A stretch of DNA of 64,000 bases from Serratia symbiotica (GCA_900380265.1 LR025083.1:682001-746000); one strand, 5' to 3'. Positions 20,200 through 32,600 are shown, counted from the first letter of the stretch. A program made the numbers and translations. The notes: a model not told the origin generated them from the letters alone.

Positions 20200-20994
20200 G
20201 TGAAACAGTATTTGTATTTAATGCATAATGTGCTCACTAAGGGTATTTCTAAACCCAACCGTACAGGCACTGGCACACTATCGATTTTTGGCTACCAGAT
20301 GCGGTTTAATTTACAGAAAGGCTTCCCGCTGGTCACGACTAAAAAATGTCACTTACGCTCTATTATCTATGAGTTATTGTGGTTCTTAAATGGTGATAGC
20401 AACCTCGCCTATCTACGGCAACACAACGTTAGCATCTGGGATGAGTGGGCCGATGAAAACGGTGAGCTTGGCCCGGTTTATGGTAAGCAGTGGCGGGCTT
20501 GGGAAACCAAAGACGGTCGCCAGATAGACCAATTAAGCAATGTGATCAAACAGTTAAAGCAAGAACCGGACTCACGGTCTATTATTGTATCCGCTTGGAA
20601 TGTTGGCGAGCTGAGTCAAATGGCGCTTGCGCCGTGTCACGCTTTTTTCCAGTTCTACGTAGCTAAAGGTAAGTTATCCTGCCAGCTATATCAGCGCTCA
20701 TGTGATGTGTTCCTAGGCCTACCCTTCAACATAGCCAGCTATGCGCTATTTGTCCATATGATAGCACAGCAGTGCGACCTGGGGGTTGGTGATTTTATCT
20801 GGACAGGTGGCGATACCCACCTGTATAGCAATCATATAGAACAAGCGAAGCTACAGTTGTCCAGGGAACCACGCCCCCTATCAAAGCTATCGATTAAGCG
20901 TAAACCGCCTTCCTTGTTTGAGTACTGTTTCGAAGACTTTACTATTGAAGGTTATGATCCGTATCCAGTAATTACGGCACCGGTAGCTATATGA
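20200..20994 (+). CDS. thyA: thymidylate synthase ThyA
   Basis: Makes dTMP from dUMP with methylene-tetrahydrofolate. Exactly 264 aa like E. coli, from GTG 20200 with AAGG upstream, 16 bp after lgt. Catalytic Cys146 (LAPCHAF), Glu58 (ELLWFL), Trp80 ([10 protein letters not shown]), Arg166 and Asp169 ([14 protein letters not shown]), Asn177, and His207/Tyr209 (DTHLYSNH) are present. One oddity: the usual SRR (Arg126-Arg127, which reach the dUMP phosphate of the neighbouring subunit) reads SRS here, so Arg127 is Ser. As I recall, the equivalent residue in the Lactobacillus enzyme tolerates substitution, so activity is probably kept. A weak stem ATGCT/AGCAT followed by TTTATT about 60 bp downstream may terminate transcription. 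Confidence 0.96.
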   Translation: MKQYLYLMHNVLTKGISKPNRTGTGTLSIFGYQMRFNLQKGFPLVTTKKCHLRSIIYELLWFLNGDSNLAYLRQHNVSIWDEWADENGELGPVYGKQWRAWETKDGRQIDQLSNVIKQLKQEPDSRSIIVSAWNVGELSQMALAPCHAFFQFYVAKGKLSCQLYQRSCDVFLGLPFNIASYALFVHMIAQQCDLGVGDFIWTGGDTHLYSNHIEQAKLQLSREPRPLSKLSIKRKPPSLFEYCFEDFTIEGYDPYPVITAPVAI

Positions 20995-22970
20995 GGTCTG
21001 CCTAATACAGGAATTGTAGTGTACTTCCCTATTATTTGATCTGAATTTGCATGCTGCAGAGCATTTTATTATTAATGCCTGAAAGTAGCGGATATAGAAC
21101 ACATGAGGATTTTAATGTAATGGTCTTTTTCGTTATACCTTATTCTCAGGTCATGATGTGAGTCAGCATAAATAAGATTTAGGTCTAAACAGCAATATTT
21201 ACCAACGCGATATGATGTTAATGAAGCTAGTTATGGTGATTTGGCATGTGGGGATTTTACCTAGTTGGAGCTAGCAACTGGGGCCTTATTAGCAGGCTGT
21301 GAGATTTTTGGATGGTCCCCAGAAACGCCCGCATTCCTTTTTCCAAAATAGGAGCTTCCACTGCATGGATAGGGCCGTGCAGTGGATAAAACTGCACTTT
21401 GGAATAAAAGCATCGGTATTTTCTTATTACCGTATAGTATTGCTGAGTTCGTACTCCAACAAACAGATCAAAATTTTATGGTGTGTTACAGCATCCAGGC
21501 TGGGCATATTCCTTCAGTAATGGCTTAAGAACTCTTCGCTTAGTGCCATCTGATAAATGATGAGTGCGTATGTGATGCCATCGGAAATACAGGCTAAAAT
21601 CAGCCTATATGAACTTTAAAGTGTAGCTTGAGAAAAATGCTGAAAGTAGTATTAGCTTTTCCTGCTCCCGCGCGCTTGCTCTAACAGAGGAAACCTAGCA
21701 TTCTGTGCTAGAAAATAGTGTTTGTATGACAGAAAATACAGTGAGTCGATTTTTCGGTAACTAGCTTCTATTGCTAAAGGTTTGATCTTCGCTCAGGATT
21801 GCGCTAGGTATGCAAATGGTAATTCGTGTTGATTAAAGGGGGTTTAGGCGAGGCAGGTGGCAGCTAACTAATCGCTGCTTACACCATTCATCACTATAGT
21901 AGCTAGTAAGCAATCGCAGGCGATGCTGTTGCGTATTCCGGCTGCTTGTGGTGTCCAAGACAGCCAACCTGATGCTCGACGCCAAGAATTGCAATGAAGT
22001 CGCTTGGGTGCTGCTATTGAATCAATATTCAGTGCACATGAATGTGTTGCCCAATTTTTGCAAGAACAAGGGCAAAGGAAATATTTGTCGCCAATTTATG
22101 ATAGTTTTTGGTTAGGATAATTAACAGTAGCATTGAAGTTGCTTAAGCTGCGTAATACGGCAATTACGGTGCAGACGTCTTCAAAGAAGACGTATGAGAC
22201 TATAGCTAAGGTTTTTCTAGTAACAAAATTAATACTTCTGACCATTCAGAAGCGGCACTTGAATTATTCCCTATCCCTAGGGGATAATCAACAGCGTTGT
22301 TTACTGACTTAACATCAGACTTCCTATAAAATGTTTAATAGGATAGGATGTACTATTTGATAAGTTGTAGTATCCATAAAAGGTGTGGATAGAAGTTTCC
22401 TATTTATCTGCATGCGTTCGATGTCCCGCCAAACGAGAATGCCTGATGGCGCATTGTGGTGGGAAAGCCCAATCTTAGAGATCCCTGTAGTTTAAACAGG
22501 AAGCTAGCTGCGAGCCTAGCTCATAACGTAGAATTGGTTACTGGGCCGTGCGGCTAATTGAACCTTTTCTAGGTAAGAAAGTAACTGTCTATTAGGACAA
22601 GCCTGGATGGGCACAAGTTGAGTCAACGTAGCTTATAGGTTTGCTCGAACTGTTAGCTATGGAATTGTTTTTTTAGTGTGTCCGCTAGGACAGTTATATT
22701 AACACTAAGTGTTGGTATACTTGCTCAAAAATGAATAGAAAGGTTGTTAAGCATGGTCTCTGGCGAAGAGATAATCCGATTTTTGTTGCCATTGTGCAGG
22801 ATATTATCTTGTCACGATGGCAGGTTGTCCGCCGAGCTAAATCCCTAACTGGGTAATACCTCTTCCCTTAACTATTAATAAACATATAGATGCCACAAAC
22901 ACACTTAGAAGTGCTAAGCCGTTTGCATTACACCTAGCGGTGATATTGCACAGATTTTTTAAAGGAAACC
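20995..22970. other. decayed thyA-recC interval (site of ppdA-ppdB-ygdB-ppdC)
   Basis: About 2 kb where E. coli carries four prepilin-like genes. I recognise none of them. Two perfect small hairpins occur (21357-21386, arms TCCACTGCA/TGCAGTGGA; 22175-22193, arms ACGTCTTC/GAAGACGT). The most coding-like piece is described separately at 21861-22120. Confidence 0.5.
21861..22120 (+). pseudogene. unidentified coding-like relic
   Basis: One frame runs about 80 codons with a single internal TGA. It includes SLLTPFITIVASKQSQAMLL, RIPAACGVQDSQPDARRQEL, the stop, then SRLGAAIESIFSAHECVAQF and LQEQGQRKYLSPIYDSFWLG before TAA 22118-22120. The amino-acid composition is protein-like and unlike the stop-dense frames around it. 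I do not recognise the family. It could be part of a Serratia-type gene inserted between thyA and recC, or chance. Confidence 0.35.
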
Positions 22971-22973
22971 ATG

Positions 22974-25900
22974 ATGTTTACGGTTTATTATTCAAATAAA
23001 CTGAAATTTTTAAAAAATCTGACCAGCAGTCTGATAGCTAGAGATCCCTTGAGCAATCCCTTTCAACAGGAAGTTGTACTGGTAAAAAGCCCCGTGATGG
23101 CAGAATGGTTGCAAATACAATTAGCGGAACAGTTTGGCATCGCTGCGAACATCTCCTTTCCGATGCCCTCAGCTTTCATCTGGGATATGGTTACCAAGGT
23201 CCTGCCAGAGATTCCGAATGAAAGCGCATTCACTAAGAAATCCATGACTTGGAAACTGGCGTGGCTGTTACCAGAGCTGCTCACTTTACCTGCGTTTTCT
23301 ATACTAAAGCACTATCTGACGGATGATTGTGATAAACGGAAAATTTATCAGTTGAGTACTCAAGTAGCTAACTTGTTTGACCAATACATGGTATATCGCC
23401 CGCAGTGGTTAGAGAGCTGGCAGATGGGTGAACTTATAGATGGGTTAGCAGAGGATCAGAAATGGCAAGCTCCGCTATGGGGTCGATTAGTTGAGTGTAC
23501 ACGCGAATTAGGGCAGTCGGAATGGCATTTTGCCAATCTGTACAGGTATTTGATCAGTGTTCTAGAGAATACTAAACTTTACTCGCCTGGCTTGCCGCAG
23601 CGAGTGTTTGTTTTTGGCATTTCGATACTTCCACCCGCATACCTAAATGTCTTGCGGGCACTCGGCCGTCACATAGATATTCACCTAATGTTCACCAATC
23701 CCTGCCGTTACTATGGGGGTGATATTCAGGACCCAGACCTTTTGATTGGTTTGCAAAGCCGGGAATGCCGTCATTACTATGAGGTGCAGGAACACAACTT
23801 GGTTAGTGAGCCAAGTCAAACCGTACAACTAAGTAAGAATCAAAAGAAACAAGAGCGAACCCATCCTCTGTTAGTTTCTTGGGGGAAATTGGGACGTGAC
23901 TACCTTTACTTATTGTCTCACTTAGAAGGAGTGCATGAGGTCGATGCTTTTGTTGAGATTCCCCCTGATAATATCCTAAAGGCCATTCAGCATGACATGC
24001 TGGAGCTAGAAAATTACGCGGAGACTGAAATCACGCAAAGAAGGCTAGAGAGTAGTGTTACAAAACGCCGACTAGAGCTTGAAGATCGTTCACTCAGTTT
24101 GCACATTTGCCACAGTCAACAGCGTGAAGTAGAAGTGTTGCATAACCAATTACTAAATATGTTGGCTGAAGATCCAGAATTGACGCCCCGCGATATTATT
24201 GTGATGGCGCCGGATATTAACAGCTATACGCCTTATATTCAGGCTGTGTTTGGGAATGCTCCCGCTAACTGTTACCTGGCATTTTCCATTTCTGATTATA
24301 AAGCGCGTCCGGAGAGTCCGGAGCCACAAGCCTTTATTTCATTGCTTGACTTGGCACAAAGTCGGTTTACAGCTGAAGAGGTGCTGACATTACTAGAAGT
24401 ACCTTCACTGGCGGCACGGTTTGGCATCACTGGAGAGGGATTACGCCTTTTACGGGATTGGGTCGGTGAATCTGGCGTGCGCTGGGGATTGGATGATGAC
24501 AACGTGCGTGACCTGGATCTGCCACCCACTGGACAGAATACCTGGCATTTTGGTATTACGCGTATTTTGCTCGGCTATGCAATGGATAGTCACTCTGGCG
24601 ATTGGCAGGGCATTCTTCCGTATGATAAATCGAGCGGGTTAGCTGCTGAGTTGGCTGGAAAATTGGCGGATCTGTTAAATAGCCTCGGGCGCTGGCGACA
24701 CCGGCTAAGTAGAATGCGTTCTCTAGAAGAATGGCTGCCGTTGTGCCAGCAACTACTAGACACCTTCTTTGTGCAAGATAGTAAAACAGAAGAGGTATTG
24801 CCATTTATTGGAAAGTGCTGGCAGCAAGTCATTAGTTTTGGTGTGTCGGCCAGTTACCCGGATCTAGTACCCTTGCGTGTTCTGCGAGATGACCTGGTGG
24901 CTCATTTCGATCAGGCGCGTACCCGTCAGCCTTTTTTTTCCGGGAAAATTAATTTCTGCACGCTAATGCAGATGCGATCCATTCCATTCAAGGTGGTGTG
25001 CCTACTAGGTATGAATGAGGGGGTGTATCCACGTGAACTGCCACTGCTTGGGTTTAACCTGATGGCAAAACAACCTAAGTGTGGTGATCGAACCCTGCGC
25101 GAGGATGACCGCTATTTGTTTCTTGAGGCGATTCTGTCAGCGCAGCAGCGGCTATATATCAGCTTTATTGGCTGCTCTATCCAAGATAACCTAGAGCGTT
25201 ATCCTTCCGTGTTAGTTACTGAGTTGCTGGAATATCTTGAACAAAGATATTGCTTGCCTGATGTCGTCGAGCATTTAGACGCTAGTGGGAGAGTTAATCG
25301 GGTTGGTGAGTACTTGCTGACGCGGCATGCGAGTATGCCGTTCGCCGTCGAAAATTTTCTACCTAGCTCAGAGCAACAAAGCTACGCCTCTGAATGGTTG
25401 CCCGCCGCCGAGGGGCGTGGAATAGCAAGACCAGTCTTCAATCAGTCTCTTCTTCCATTAGGAGAGCAGGAAATTCCATTGGATGTTTTACATCGGTTTT
25501 ACCGCCACCCGATCCGTGCCTTTTTTCAGTTGCGCCTCGGCGTTAGCTTCAGTCTAGAAGAGATCGAACTTCCGAAAGAAGAACCATTTACGCTGGATCG
25601 CCTCAGTCGATATGAGTTAAATAGCCAACTATTAAATACTTTAATCACAGGTGAGAGCGTTAGGTGCTTGTTCCAGCGTGCATGTTCTGCGGGTCAGTTA
25701 CCATTTGGTGCTTTTGGTGAAGTGTATTGGCATAATCAGAAAAAAGAGATGATTGAATTAGCTAAAACAGTGCAAGCCGAGCTGACCACAAATTACAATC
25801 TAGAACTGGATATAGAAATTGCTAGCGTTCGTATCAGTGGCTGGCTTGATCGGGTACAAGATGACGGGTTACTGCGCTGGCGGCCTGCGACACTGTCGGT

Positions 25901-26354
25901 ATTGGATGGTATTCGCTTGTGGATAGAGCACCTTGTGTATTGTTGTATGGGTGGTAGGGGAATAAGCCGCCTCTATGGATGTAAAAATACAGTCTGGTGC
26001 TTCGAGGCCCTCACAGAGGAAAATGCACGCAAACATCTAGCGGAGCTGGTTGGAGGGTACCAACGTGGTCTTTGCCACCCTTTGTTGCTTCTGCACAAAA
26101 GCGGGTGGGCGTGGCTAACCCAATGTTATCAGACGAGAACACAGCGTATTGACTGGCAGGAAGAGACACAACGTAAAGCACAGGAAAAATTGATACAGGC
26201 CTGGCAGGGTGATCAGCATACTCCAGGTGAAGGAGAAGATCCTTATTTGCAGAGAGTTTTCTGTCAGTGCCGTTTGGATAATAAGGACTTAGCACAGATT
26301 TTGAATGAAACAGAACGCTATTTGCTGCCGCTGGCAAGGCATAAAAAAGGTTAA
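22974..26354 (+). CDS. recC: exodeoxyribonuclease V gamma subunit RecC
   Basis: Chi-recognising subunit of the RecBCD helicase-nuclease for double-strand-break repair and degradation of linear DNA. 1126 aa (E. coli 1122). I prefer ATG 22974 over 22971: AAAGGA (22961-22966) then lies 7 bases upstream and the protein begins like E. coli (MFTVYYSN versus MLRVYHSN). It aligns end to end by eye, including QFGIAANISFPMPSAFIWDM, ESAFTKKSMTWKL, HSQQREVEVLHNQL, MRSIPFKVVCLLGMNEGVYP and REDDRYLFLEAILSAQQ. No frameshift or internal stop. The C-terminus is like E. coli (RYLLPL). ptrA formerly lay between recC and recB. Confidence 0.96.
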   Translation: MFTVYYSNKLKFLKNLTSSLIARDPLSNPFQQEVVLVKSPVMAEWLQIQLAEQFGIAANISFPMPSAFIWDMVTKVLPEIPNESAFTKKSMTWKLAWLLPELLTLPAFSILKHYLTDDCDKRKIYQLSTQVANLFDQYMVYRPQWLESWQMGELIDGLAEDQKWQAPLWGRLVECTRELGQSEWHFANLYRYLISVLENTKLYSPGLPQRVFVFGISILPPAYLNVLRALGRHIDIHLMFTNPCRYYGGDIQDPDLLIGLQSRECRHYYEVQEHNLVSEPSQTVQLSKNQKKQERTHPLLVSWGKLGRDYLYLLSHLEGVHEVDAFVEIPPDNILKAIQHDMLELENYAETEITQRRLESSVTKRRLELEDRSLSLHICHSQQREVEVLHNQLLNMLAEDPELTPRDIIVMAPDINSYTPYIQAVFGNAPANCYLAFSISDYKARPESPEPQAFISLLDLAQSRFTAEEVLTLLEVPSLAARFGITGEGLRLLRDWVGESGVRWGLDDDNVRDLDLPPTGQNTWHFGITRILLGYAMDSHSGDWQGILPYDKSSGLAAELAGKLADLLNSLGRWRHRLSRMRSLEEWLPLCQQLLDTFFVQDSKTEEVLPFIGKCWQQVISFGVSASYPDLVPLRVLRDDLVAHFDQARTRQPFFSGKINFCTLMQMRSIPFKVVCLLGMNEGVYPRELPLLGFNLMAKQPKCGDRTLREDDRYLFLEAILSAQQRLYISFIGCSIQDNLERYPSVLVTELLEYLEQRYCLPDVVEHLDASGRVNRVGEYLLTRHASMPFAVENFLPSSEQQSYASEWLPAAEGRGIARPVFNQSLLPLGEQEIPLDVLHRFYRHPIRAFFQLRLGVSFSLEEIELPKEEPFTLDRLSRYELNSQLLNTLITGESVRCLFQRACSAGQLPFGAFGEVYWHNQKKEMIELAKTVQAELTTNYNLELDIEIASVRISGWLDRVQDDGLLRWRPATLSVLDGIRLWIEHLVYCCMGGRGISRLYGCKNTVWCFEALTEENARKHLAELVGGYQRGLCHPLLLLHKSGWAWLTQCYQTRTQRIDWQEETQRKAQEKLIQAWQGDQHTPGEGEDPYLQRVFCQCRLDNKDLAQILNETERYLLPLARHKKG

Positions 26355-28102
26355 TTTGGTGGTTTGTCTTGAGCCTCCGCCAGGAAGGTGGCGGGTATCT
26401 TCCTATTCATCGTGGAGGCGGAATAGATCTAAAAGCGCGTTATGAAGCCGGGAATAGAGGGTTATGTTTAAGTCTGACAACGCAGAACAGTGGCTTTAGC
26501 TACAAACAAAAAGGTTGAGAGCCTTTAATTACCCATAAACAACATAAGCCTATTATTTGTTCACAAACCGCTTTGTTGAGTATTTAAATATGCTAGCAGC
26601 GCGTATTGGTGATTCCGCGAAACCTCTTTTATGCTAGGGATGTTCTAAAACAATAAAGGGCGATGTCTAACCATCAGGTCGCTCCATATTTACAGAACGT
26701 ACTGACCTATATTTATATCGAATTTAATATTTATCTTGGAAGCTAGTTGGAAAATTTTAATTGTGTGTTTTTTAAGAATAGCATCAATGGCCAGGAAAAG
26801 TCGAGATAGTCTAAAAGTGTTGCTATGAGCAGACAGTGTTCCATAGCAATGCGGCAGTATTTTGAGCAATATATTAGGTGCTGTTAATCTCGGCAAAATA
26901 AAGTGACATCCGTTGACAGGGATAACAAAAAAGAAAAAAGACACGGCGTAGGAGGTAATTAAAATGCTGAACAGTATGATAGTGCTGTTAGTGCCCGCTA
27001 TACAGGCTCTAAATCCGTGTCAGGAATTCATTCTTCCAGCTGGTTCTATGGAATAACCGAACATGCAAATAGAATTTGCTCAGTACCTCAAATAATAGTG
27101 CTAATGATTTTAAATAGTGACTTACTACTAGGTAGTCTACAGATATGTTTGGATGATTTTCGCTAAAAGACGAATAGTTTATTACTACCCCGATCTACTT
27201 GATCGGGAGGAATGAGTCGTTGGAGCATCCGGGCTGGTTGTATGGTAGATTCAGTTATGCAAAACTCCTGGAGCCGAAAATGCAAAGCGCAAGTACTATG
27301 CAGTTAATCTCTACCTCAGGATGGTGCGTTTATGCGCCACCGTGCATATCGCGAACAACTTAGAGAAAGAATGTTGAATACTGCGAATTTTAGTACGGCT
27401 GTCTGTATAGGTGATCTTGGGACCTAGAAGGATACTCAAAGAAGCAAACTCCACCATTTATTGACAAACTTCTATAAACCTATTATTCCTTAAATCTAAT
27501 ATGCAAGATTCTTGAAGGTAGCTAGTCATTGCATCAACTTGTGGCATCACAGTTAAAATTGGGTAAGGTATCAGATTATAATGGTAGTGTGGTACCTACT
27601 AACAGTAGCGCTCGCATAAATAGGTATTGTATAGAATCTATTATTCCCTATCTCCGAGTCCATTCGGGAAAGAGCTAATGAGTGAATGTCCTAGAAATAA
27701 GAATAGCTAGGTGTTCGAGATTAACACTAAGATCTATATAACCTATTTGATTCCCACTCGAGGGTGCAATATGTAATGCAATTATTTGCAGAAACAGGGG
27801 TGTCGGATACTACCAACACTGTTTCTGATCTGATGTTAGATAGCAATAATGGGAATAGTAGATCAGCGAATCCCTGATCGAGAAAGTCTGACTAAGTATA
27901 ATAAGTCGTCATGGTGATTTATCACTACTTACAAATCTTACACCATAAATGTATCCGGAAGAGTTACTTAACAGAGATTGCAAGGTTTTAATTTGGTTTG
28001 TCCGACCCCTGCGATACTCGTACTCTAAGGTTAGATTAAGTTGCTATAGGATATCTTGTTTAGGCTCTGTGTGGACAAACATTGAGTTACTTCTATTAGA
28101 TA
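26355..28102. other. decayed 5' half of the ptrA interval
   Basis: Non-coding DNA continuing into the recognised ptrA relic. I found no convincing anchor for the pitrilysin N-terminus (including its HxxEH zinc motif). A possible weak trace, LDSNNG-SRS near 27838, recalls the pitrilysin segment VDNNSxxFRSKTD. A 9-bp perfect hairpin lies at 27789-27827 (CAGAAACAG/CTGTTTCTG). Confidence 0.45.
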
Positions 28103-29591
28103 GATAGCAATGGAATCGTGGAGCATCTGACTGCCAAGACGCTGCAACACGGGCTTATGGGATGCGTTAGTCAGAGCGAGATACACAACAAGACGCTCTA
28201 TTTTTAATTAACTTACAAGAAGGTAATAAATAACTCAACAGAGGTTTTCTGAGCGGTAGAATTTAGGAAGCGGCATCTCCTTATCATCCCGAGTATCTAA
28301 CCTTATGTCCAGATAGCTTAACTTTTACTAAACTGTTTCGCAGATTTTAAAATAGCTGTGAGTGGTGGAATATCAGGTTTGCGTATAGGAAGGACATTCC
28401 GGGTGTTATTTACTGATCATGTTAAGACTGGCATTACCGTCTGCATGCAACGGTAATGTATTTGCACGCTATCAGGATCAGGTGCTATTTTAAGCAGATT
28501 ATCTGGCAGATATCGCCCGGGGTAAAGTGAACTGTCAGGTATTGGTTTGTAGGTTACGATTCCCTATCTAGATGACTCAGGGGTAATAATTCACTGTGAT
28601 GCTTTTACTCAGTGACTGTCGAAATTATTAGCTTTCTGATTAAAGAGTGCCTAGATTTGCTCTGACAGATGAGCACTTTGGGAAAGCTAAAGTCTGATCT
28701 ACTTAATAGTTTTATTCTGCCTATAAGGCAAAGACTTTAAGCTTTTTAAGCTAGTAATATTATTGATTGCGTATTATACGCTGAGAATGTGGTGATCGCA
28801 CGATGTGCTAAAAACCCTGACAATCACAATCGTCTTCTCTTATCGGCTTAGCAGCCTGCCAGGTGCTAAGGGGCATCAGGGATAAGGGAATATGAGAAGC
28901 GGCAATTTTTACTTTGTCTGAGGGATTGAAGAAGGTTTTGTATTTTACTAGTATACTAAGGTAGTGAGGTTAGCAGGTGAGATGGTAATAGACAAAGCTC
29001 AGCAGCTTTTTATCATAATCTCCCAGGAGAGACTGAATTAGCAGTGTTAAGGCATTGTATCATAGCCAAGGTAGCTAATAGAAACCCAGAACAATACATA
29101 TATCACAGGTTTAAGGCAAGTTATCTAGGTGTAGTACTATACCCAGATACGCACTCAAAATAATTAGTCGCAAGATCTTCATCTTTCCAAGATTAGTCAG
29201 TTTTTAATAAATTGTCTTCTCCTTATTGGAGAAACGATGTTAAAACAGCTAGTGGGGTTTATTATTGGTACCAATATGCTTACTTAAATAGATAAATACC
29301 TGCGTGAAATGAATAAGGTGGACTTCTAGAAGTATCAGTAATTGTTTGTCAATAAAATATTTGAACGTGCATAAGGCCTTGATGAAAAAGACAACAGATT
29401 TGCTGCAGTTTTTGACGGGAGTATTTTTTGATATTGTTCAGAAGATAAATGTGCATTTGGTGAAATGGGCGTTAGTTGCGTTTCCTATCTCTTTATGTCA
29501 GGCACTGATCTGGATACAGGGGCTAACGCTGTTATCATGGTTTAGTATCAGACTCCAAAATAAAGCCAACTACTCTCAGGCAGTTGAGTAG
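28103..29591 (+). pseudogene. ptrA: relic of ptrA (pitrilysin, protease III)
   Basis: Sits between recC and recB exactly where E. coli has ptrA, same strand. Anchor one (28103-28249): DSNGIVEHLTAKTL then VSQSEIHNKTLYF*LTYK aligns with E. coli DAKAVKERLAMMTP then ISPKEPHNKTAYFVDAPY. Anchor two (about 29415-29591): FDGSIF*YCSEDK aligns with FDRGNMRFDSRDK, and in another frame LCQALIWIQGLTLLSWFS with FHQAVVEPQGMAILSQIS, continuing LQNKANY with SQNGKAEY, the pitrilysin C-terminus. The 81-codon open frame at 29346-29591 is therefore a ptrA fragment, not a gene. Stops and frameshifts make it dead; recB starts 60 bp later. Confidence 0.8.
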
Positions 29592-29651
29592 GGTTACTTA
29601 TCCGAAAGCCACTAGATAACAGAAGATTATACTGCGCAAGGCGGCGGTACC

Positions 29652-32600
29652 ATGACCGAGAAGATTCCCCAAAGGCTTAATCCGTTGACGTTGCCACTAT
29701 TTGGGGAGCGGTTGATTGAAGCATCGGCAGGTACAGGCAAAACATTCACTATTGGGACGCTTTATCTTCGGTTGCTGTTGGGCCTTGGTAAAGACTCGGC
29801 ATTCCATCGGCCATTGAGTATAGAAGAAATCTTGGTCGTGACTTTTACCGAGGTCGCTACCGAGGAATTGCGTGCGCGTATTCGCAAGAACATTCGCAAA
29901 ATGCGTCTTGTTTGCATGCTTGGGAAAAGCGAAGAACCGTTGTTTTCGGCGTTGTTGGATGAGATTGATGACTTGCCCTATGCTGCTGCGAAACTGCTCA
30001 CGGCTGAGCGACATATAGACGAAGCGGCAATTTATACTATTCACGGGTTTTGCCATCGCGCCCTGACACACAATGCGCTCGAATCAGGTATGTTGTTTGA
30101 ACAAATACTAGTTCAGGATGAACTCCCGTTACGCCGGCAAGCATGTGCCGATTTTTGGCGTCGACACTGCTATCCGCTTCCGTTAGACATTGCCCGGTTG
30201 GTTAGCCAGGAGTGGGCCGGCCCCGATGAGTTGCTAGCCGATCTGTATCACTGTCTTCATGGTGAAGAACCAGCATTACGCAACCCGCCTCAGAATGAAG
30301 AAACAGTATTAATGCGCCATGAGGCAATACTGGCTCGGATAAATAATATTAAGGCGTATTGGAAAAAGGTTGCCGGGGATCTCGAGACATTAATCCGGAA
30401 ATCTGGTGCCGATAAGCGTAGTTACAACAGTAAACGCCTGCAGAATTGGTTAAGTAAAGTAGGTGAATGGACGATGAAGGAAACTTCAGATTACCAGTTA
30501 CCAAAAGAACTGGGTAAATTCCGCCAGTCTATATTGTTAAAGAAAACCATTCAGGGTGAAGCGCCGCGCCACCCATTGTTTACTGCAATTGATGAACTTT
30601 TCGCCGCACCATTGTCGATTCGCGATCTGATTATAGCGCGTGCGCTTAGTGAAATACGGCGGTTAATTCACCAGGAGAAACGTCGCCGCGCTGAGCTGGG
30701 TTTTGACGATCTGCTTAGCCAGATGGATAGTGCATTGCAAAGCGTATGGGGGGAACAATTAGCTTGTTCAATCCGCGAGCGCTATCCGGTGGCGATAATC
30801 GATGAATTCCAGGATACTGACCCGCAGCAATACCGCATCTTCCATAAACTTTATATCGGTCATCAGGACTGTGGCTTACTCCTGATTGGCGATCCAAAAC
30901 AGGCTATTTACTCTTTTCGTGGCGCTGATATTTTTACTTACATGCGCGCCCGTGCTGAGATAAGCGCACACTATTGCCTTGGAGAAAACTGGCGTTCGTC
31001 TCATGAGATGGTCGCAAGCGTCAACACGTTGTTTTGCCAATTAGAAAAACCTTTCCTTTTTAGTCAAATCCCCTTTATTGGGGTTAGTGCTGCGCCAAAG
31101 AATAAAGGGCTAGTATTTGAGCTGAACAACCAGTCACAGCCAGCGATGCAGTTCTGGTTGCAGCAAGGTGAAAGTGTTTGTGTAAGTGATTATCAACAAC
31201 TAATGGCACGAGTATGCGCTACGCAAATTCGTGACTGGCTGATTGCTGGAAAAAAAGGGCAGGCTTGGCTAGATACCGGCACATGCCGCAGGCCGGTTCA
31301 GCCGTCGAATATCACAATATTGGTACGCACCCACAATGAAGCAGGGCTAGTGCGTGATGCGCTTAGTGCGCTGTTAATCCCCTCAGTTTATCTTTCTAAC
31401 CGCGATAGCGTATTCGATACGTTGGAAGCCAAAGAGTTGCTGTGGCTGTTGCGGGGGGTGCTAGTGCCAGAGCAGTCAGTCAGGCTGCGTACTGCTATAG
31501 CAACCAGTCTCATGGGCCTGGATGCCTGGACGTTGGCTAGCTTTAGCAGCGATGAATTAGCCTGGGGTGAATTGTTAGATGAGTTTTACAACTACCGCAG
31601 GCTCTGGTTACGTCGAGGTGTCTTGCCGATGCTGAGGCAAGTGATGAAAACACGCTGTTTGGCGGAAAATTTGCTAGCCACTCCGGGTGGGGAACGGCGT
31701 CTGGCTAATTTATTGCACTTGGGTGAGATACTGCAGGAGGCCGCTACACAGCTTAATAACGAGCATGCGTTAGTGCGGTGGTTAGCACAGCAAATCTCAC
31801 AACCCAATCGCTATTCCAATAATCAACAATTGAGGCTGGAGAGTGATTCTCATCTAGTTCAGGTGATCACAATCCATAAATCCAAAGGGCTAGAGTTCGA
31901 TCTTGTATGGTTGCCATTTCTCAGCAAATTCCGCAAGAATAAAGCACTGTATCACGATCGTCACAGTTTTCAGGCCATATTGGACCTCAACGTTAATGCA
32001 GATAGCCTGGCTTGGTCTGAAGAAGAACGTTTGGCCGAAGATTTACGCCTGTTGTACGTAGCGTTGACGCGCTCGATCTACCATACCAGCATCGGTATTG
32101 CACCGTTGATCCAGGGCGCACGGAAGAAACAGCTCGGGACAGATCTACATCGCAGCGCATTGGGGTATCTTGTACAGGCTGGGAAAGAGGGTGATGCGGC
32201 TTACTTGCATGCATCTTTGCAGCAGTTGGGAAATGACGGTATTGTGTTTTCAGATGTCGGTGCGCTAAATGAGCAGCCTTGGCAACCAGCAGCAGCAATC
32301 TCAAAAAAGCTTGCAGCAAAAGTTTTGAGTCGCCATATTGAAGATGTTTGGCGGGTTACCAGCTATACCAGCCTGCGTCAGCATAATTTGAATCTGATGC
32401 AGGATCTTGTTCCGAATTTAGATATCGCTGCTACCGAGAAGAAAGCAGAAAAAGAAGCCATACTCCTCACACCGCATACCTTCCCGCGCGGTGCGGTAGC
32501 TGGCATCTTTCTGCATAGTTTGTTAGAAGCACTGGATTTTAGTCGCTTAGCGGACGCACAGTGGCTCCTGAAATTATTACAGCAGCAAGGTTTTCCTGAT

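Noticed and set aside
21357-28458. Small perfect hairpins with 7-9 bp arms (e.g. 21357, 22175, 27189, 27789, 28432)
   Set aside because: A dozen or so perfect 8-bp stems with short loops are expected by chance in 64 kb of AT-biased DNA; only stems of 10 bp or more were treated as signal.
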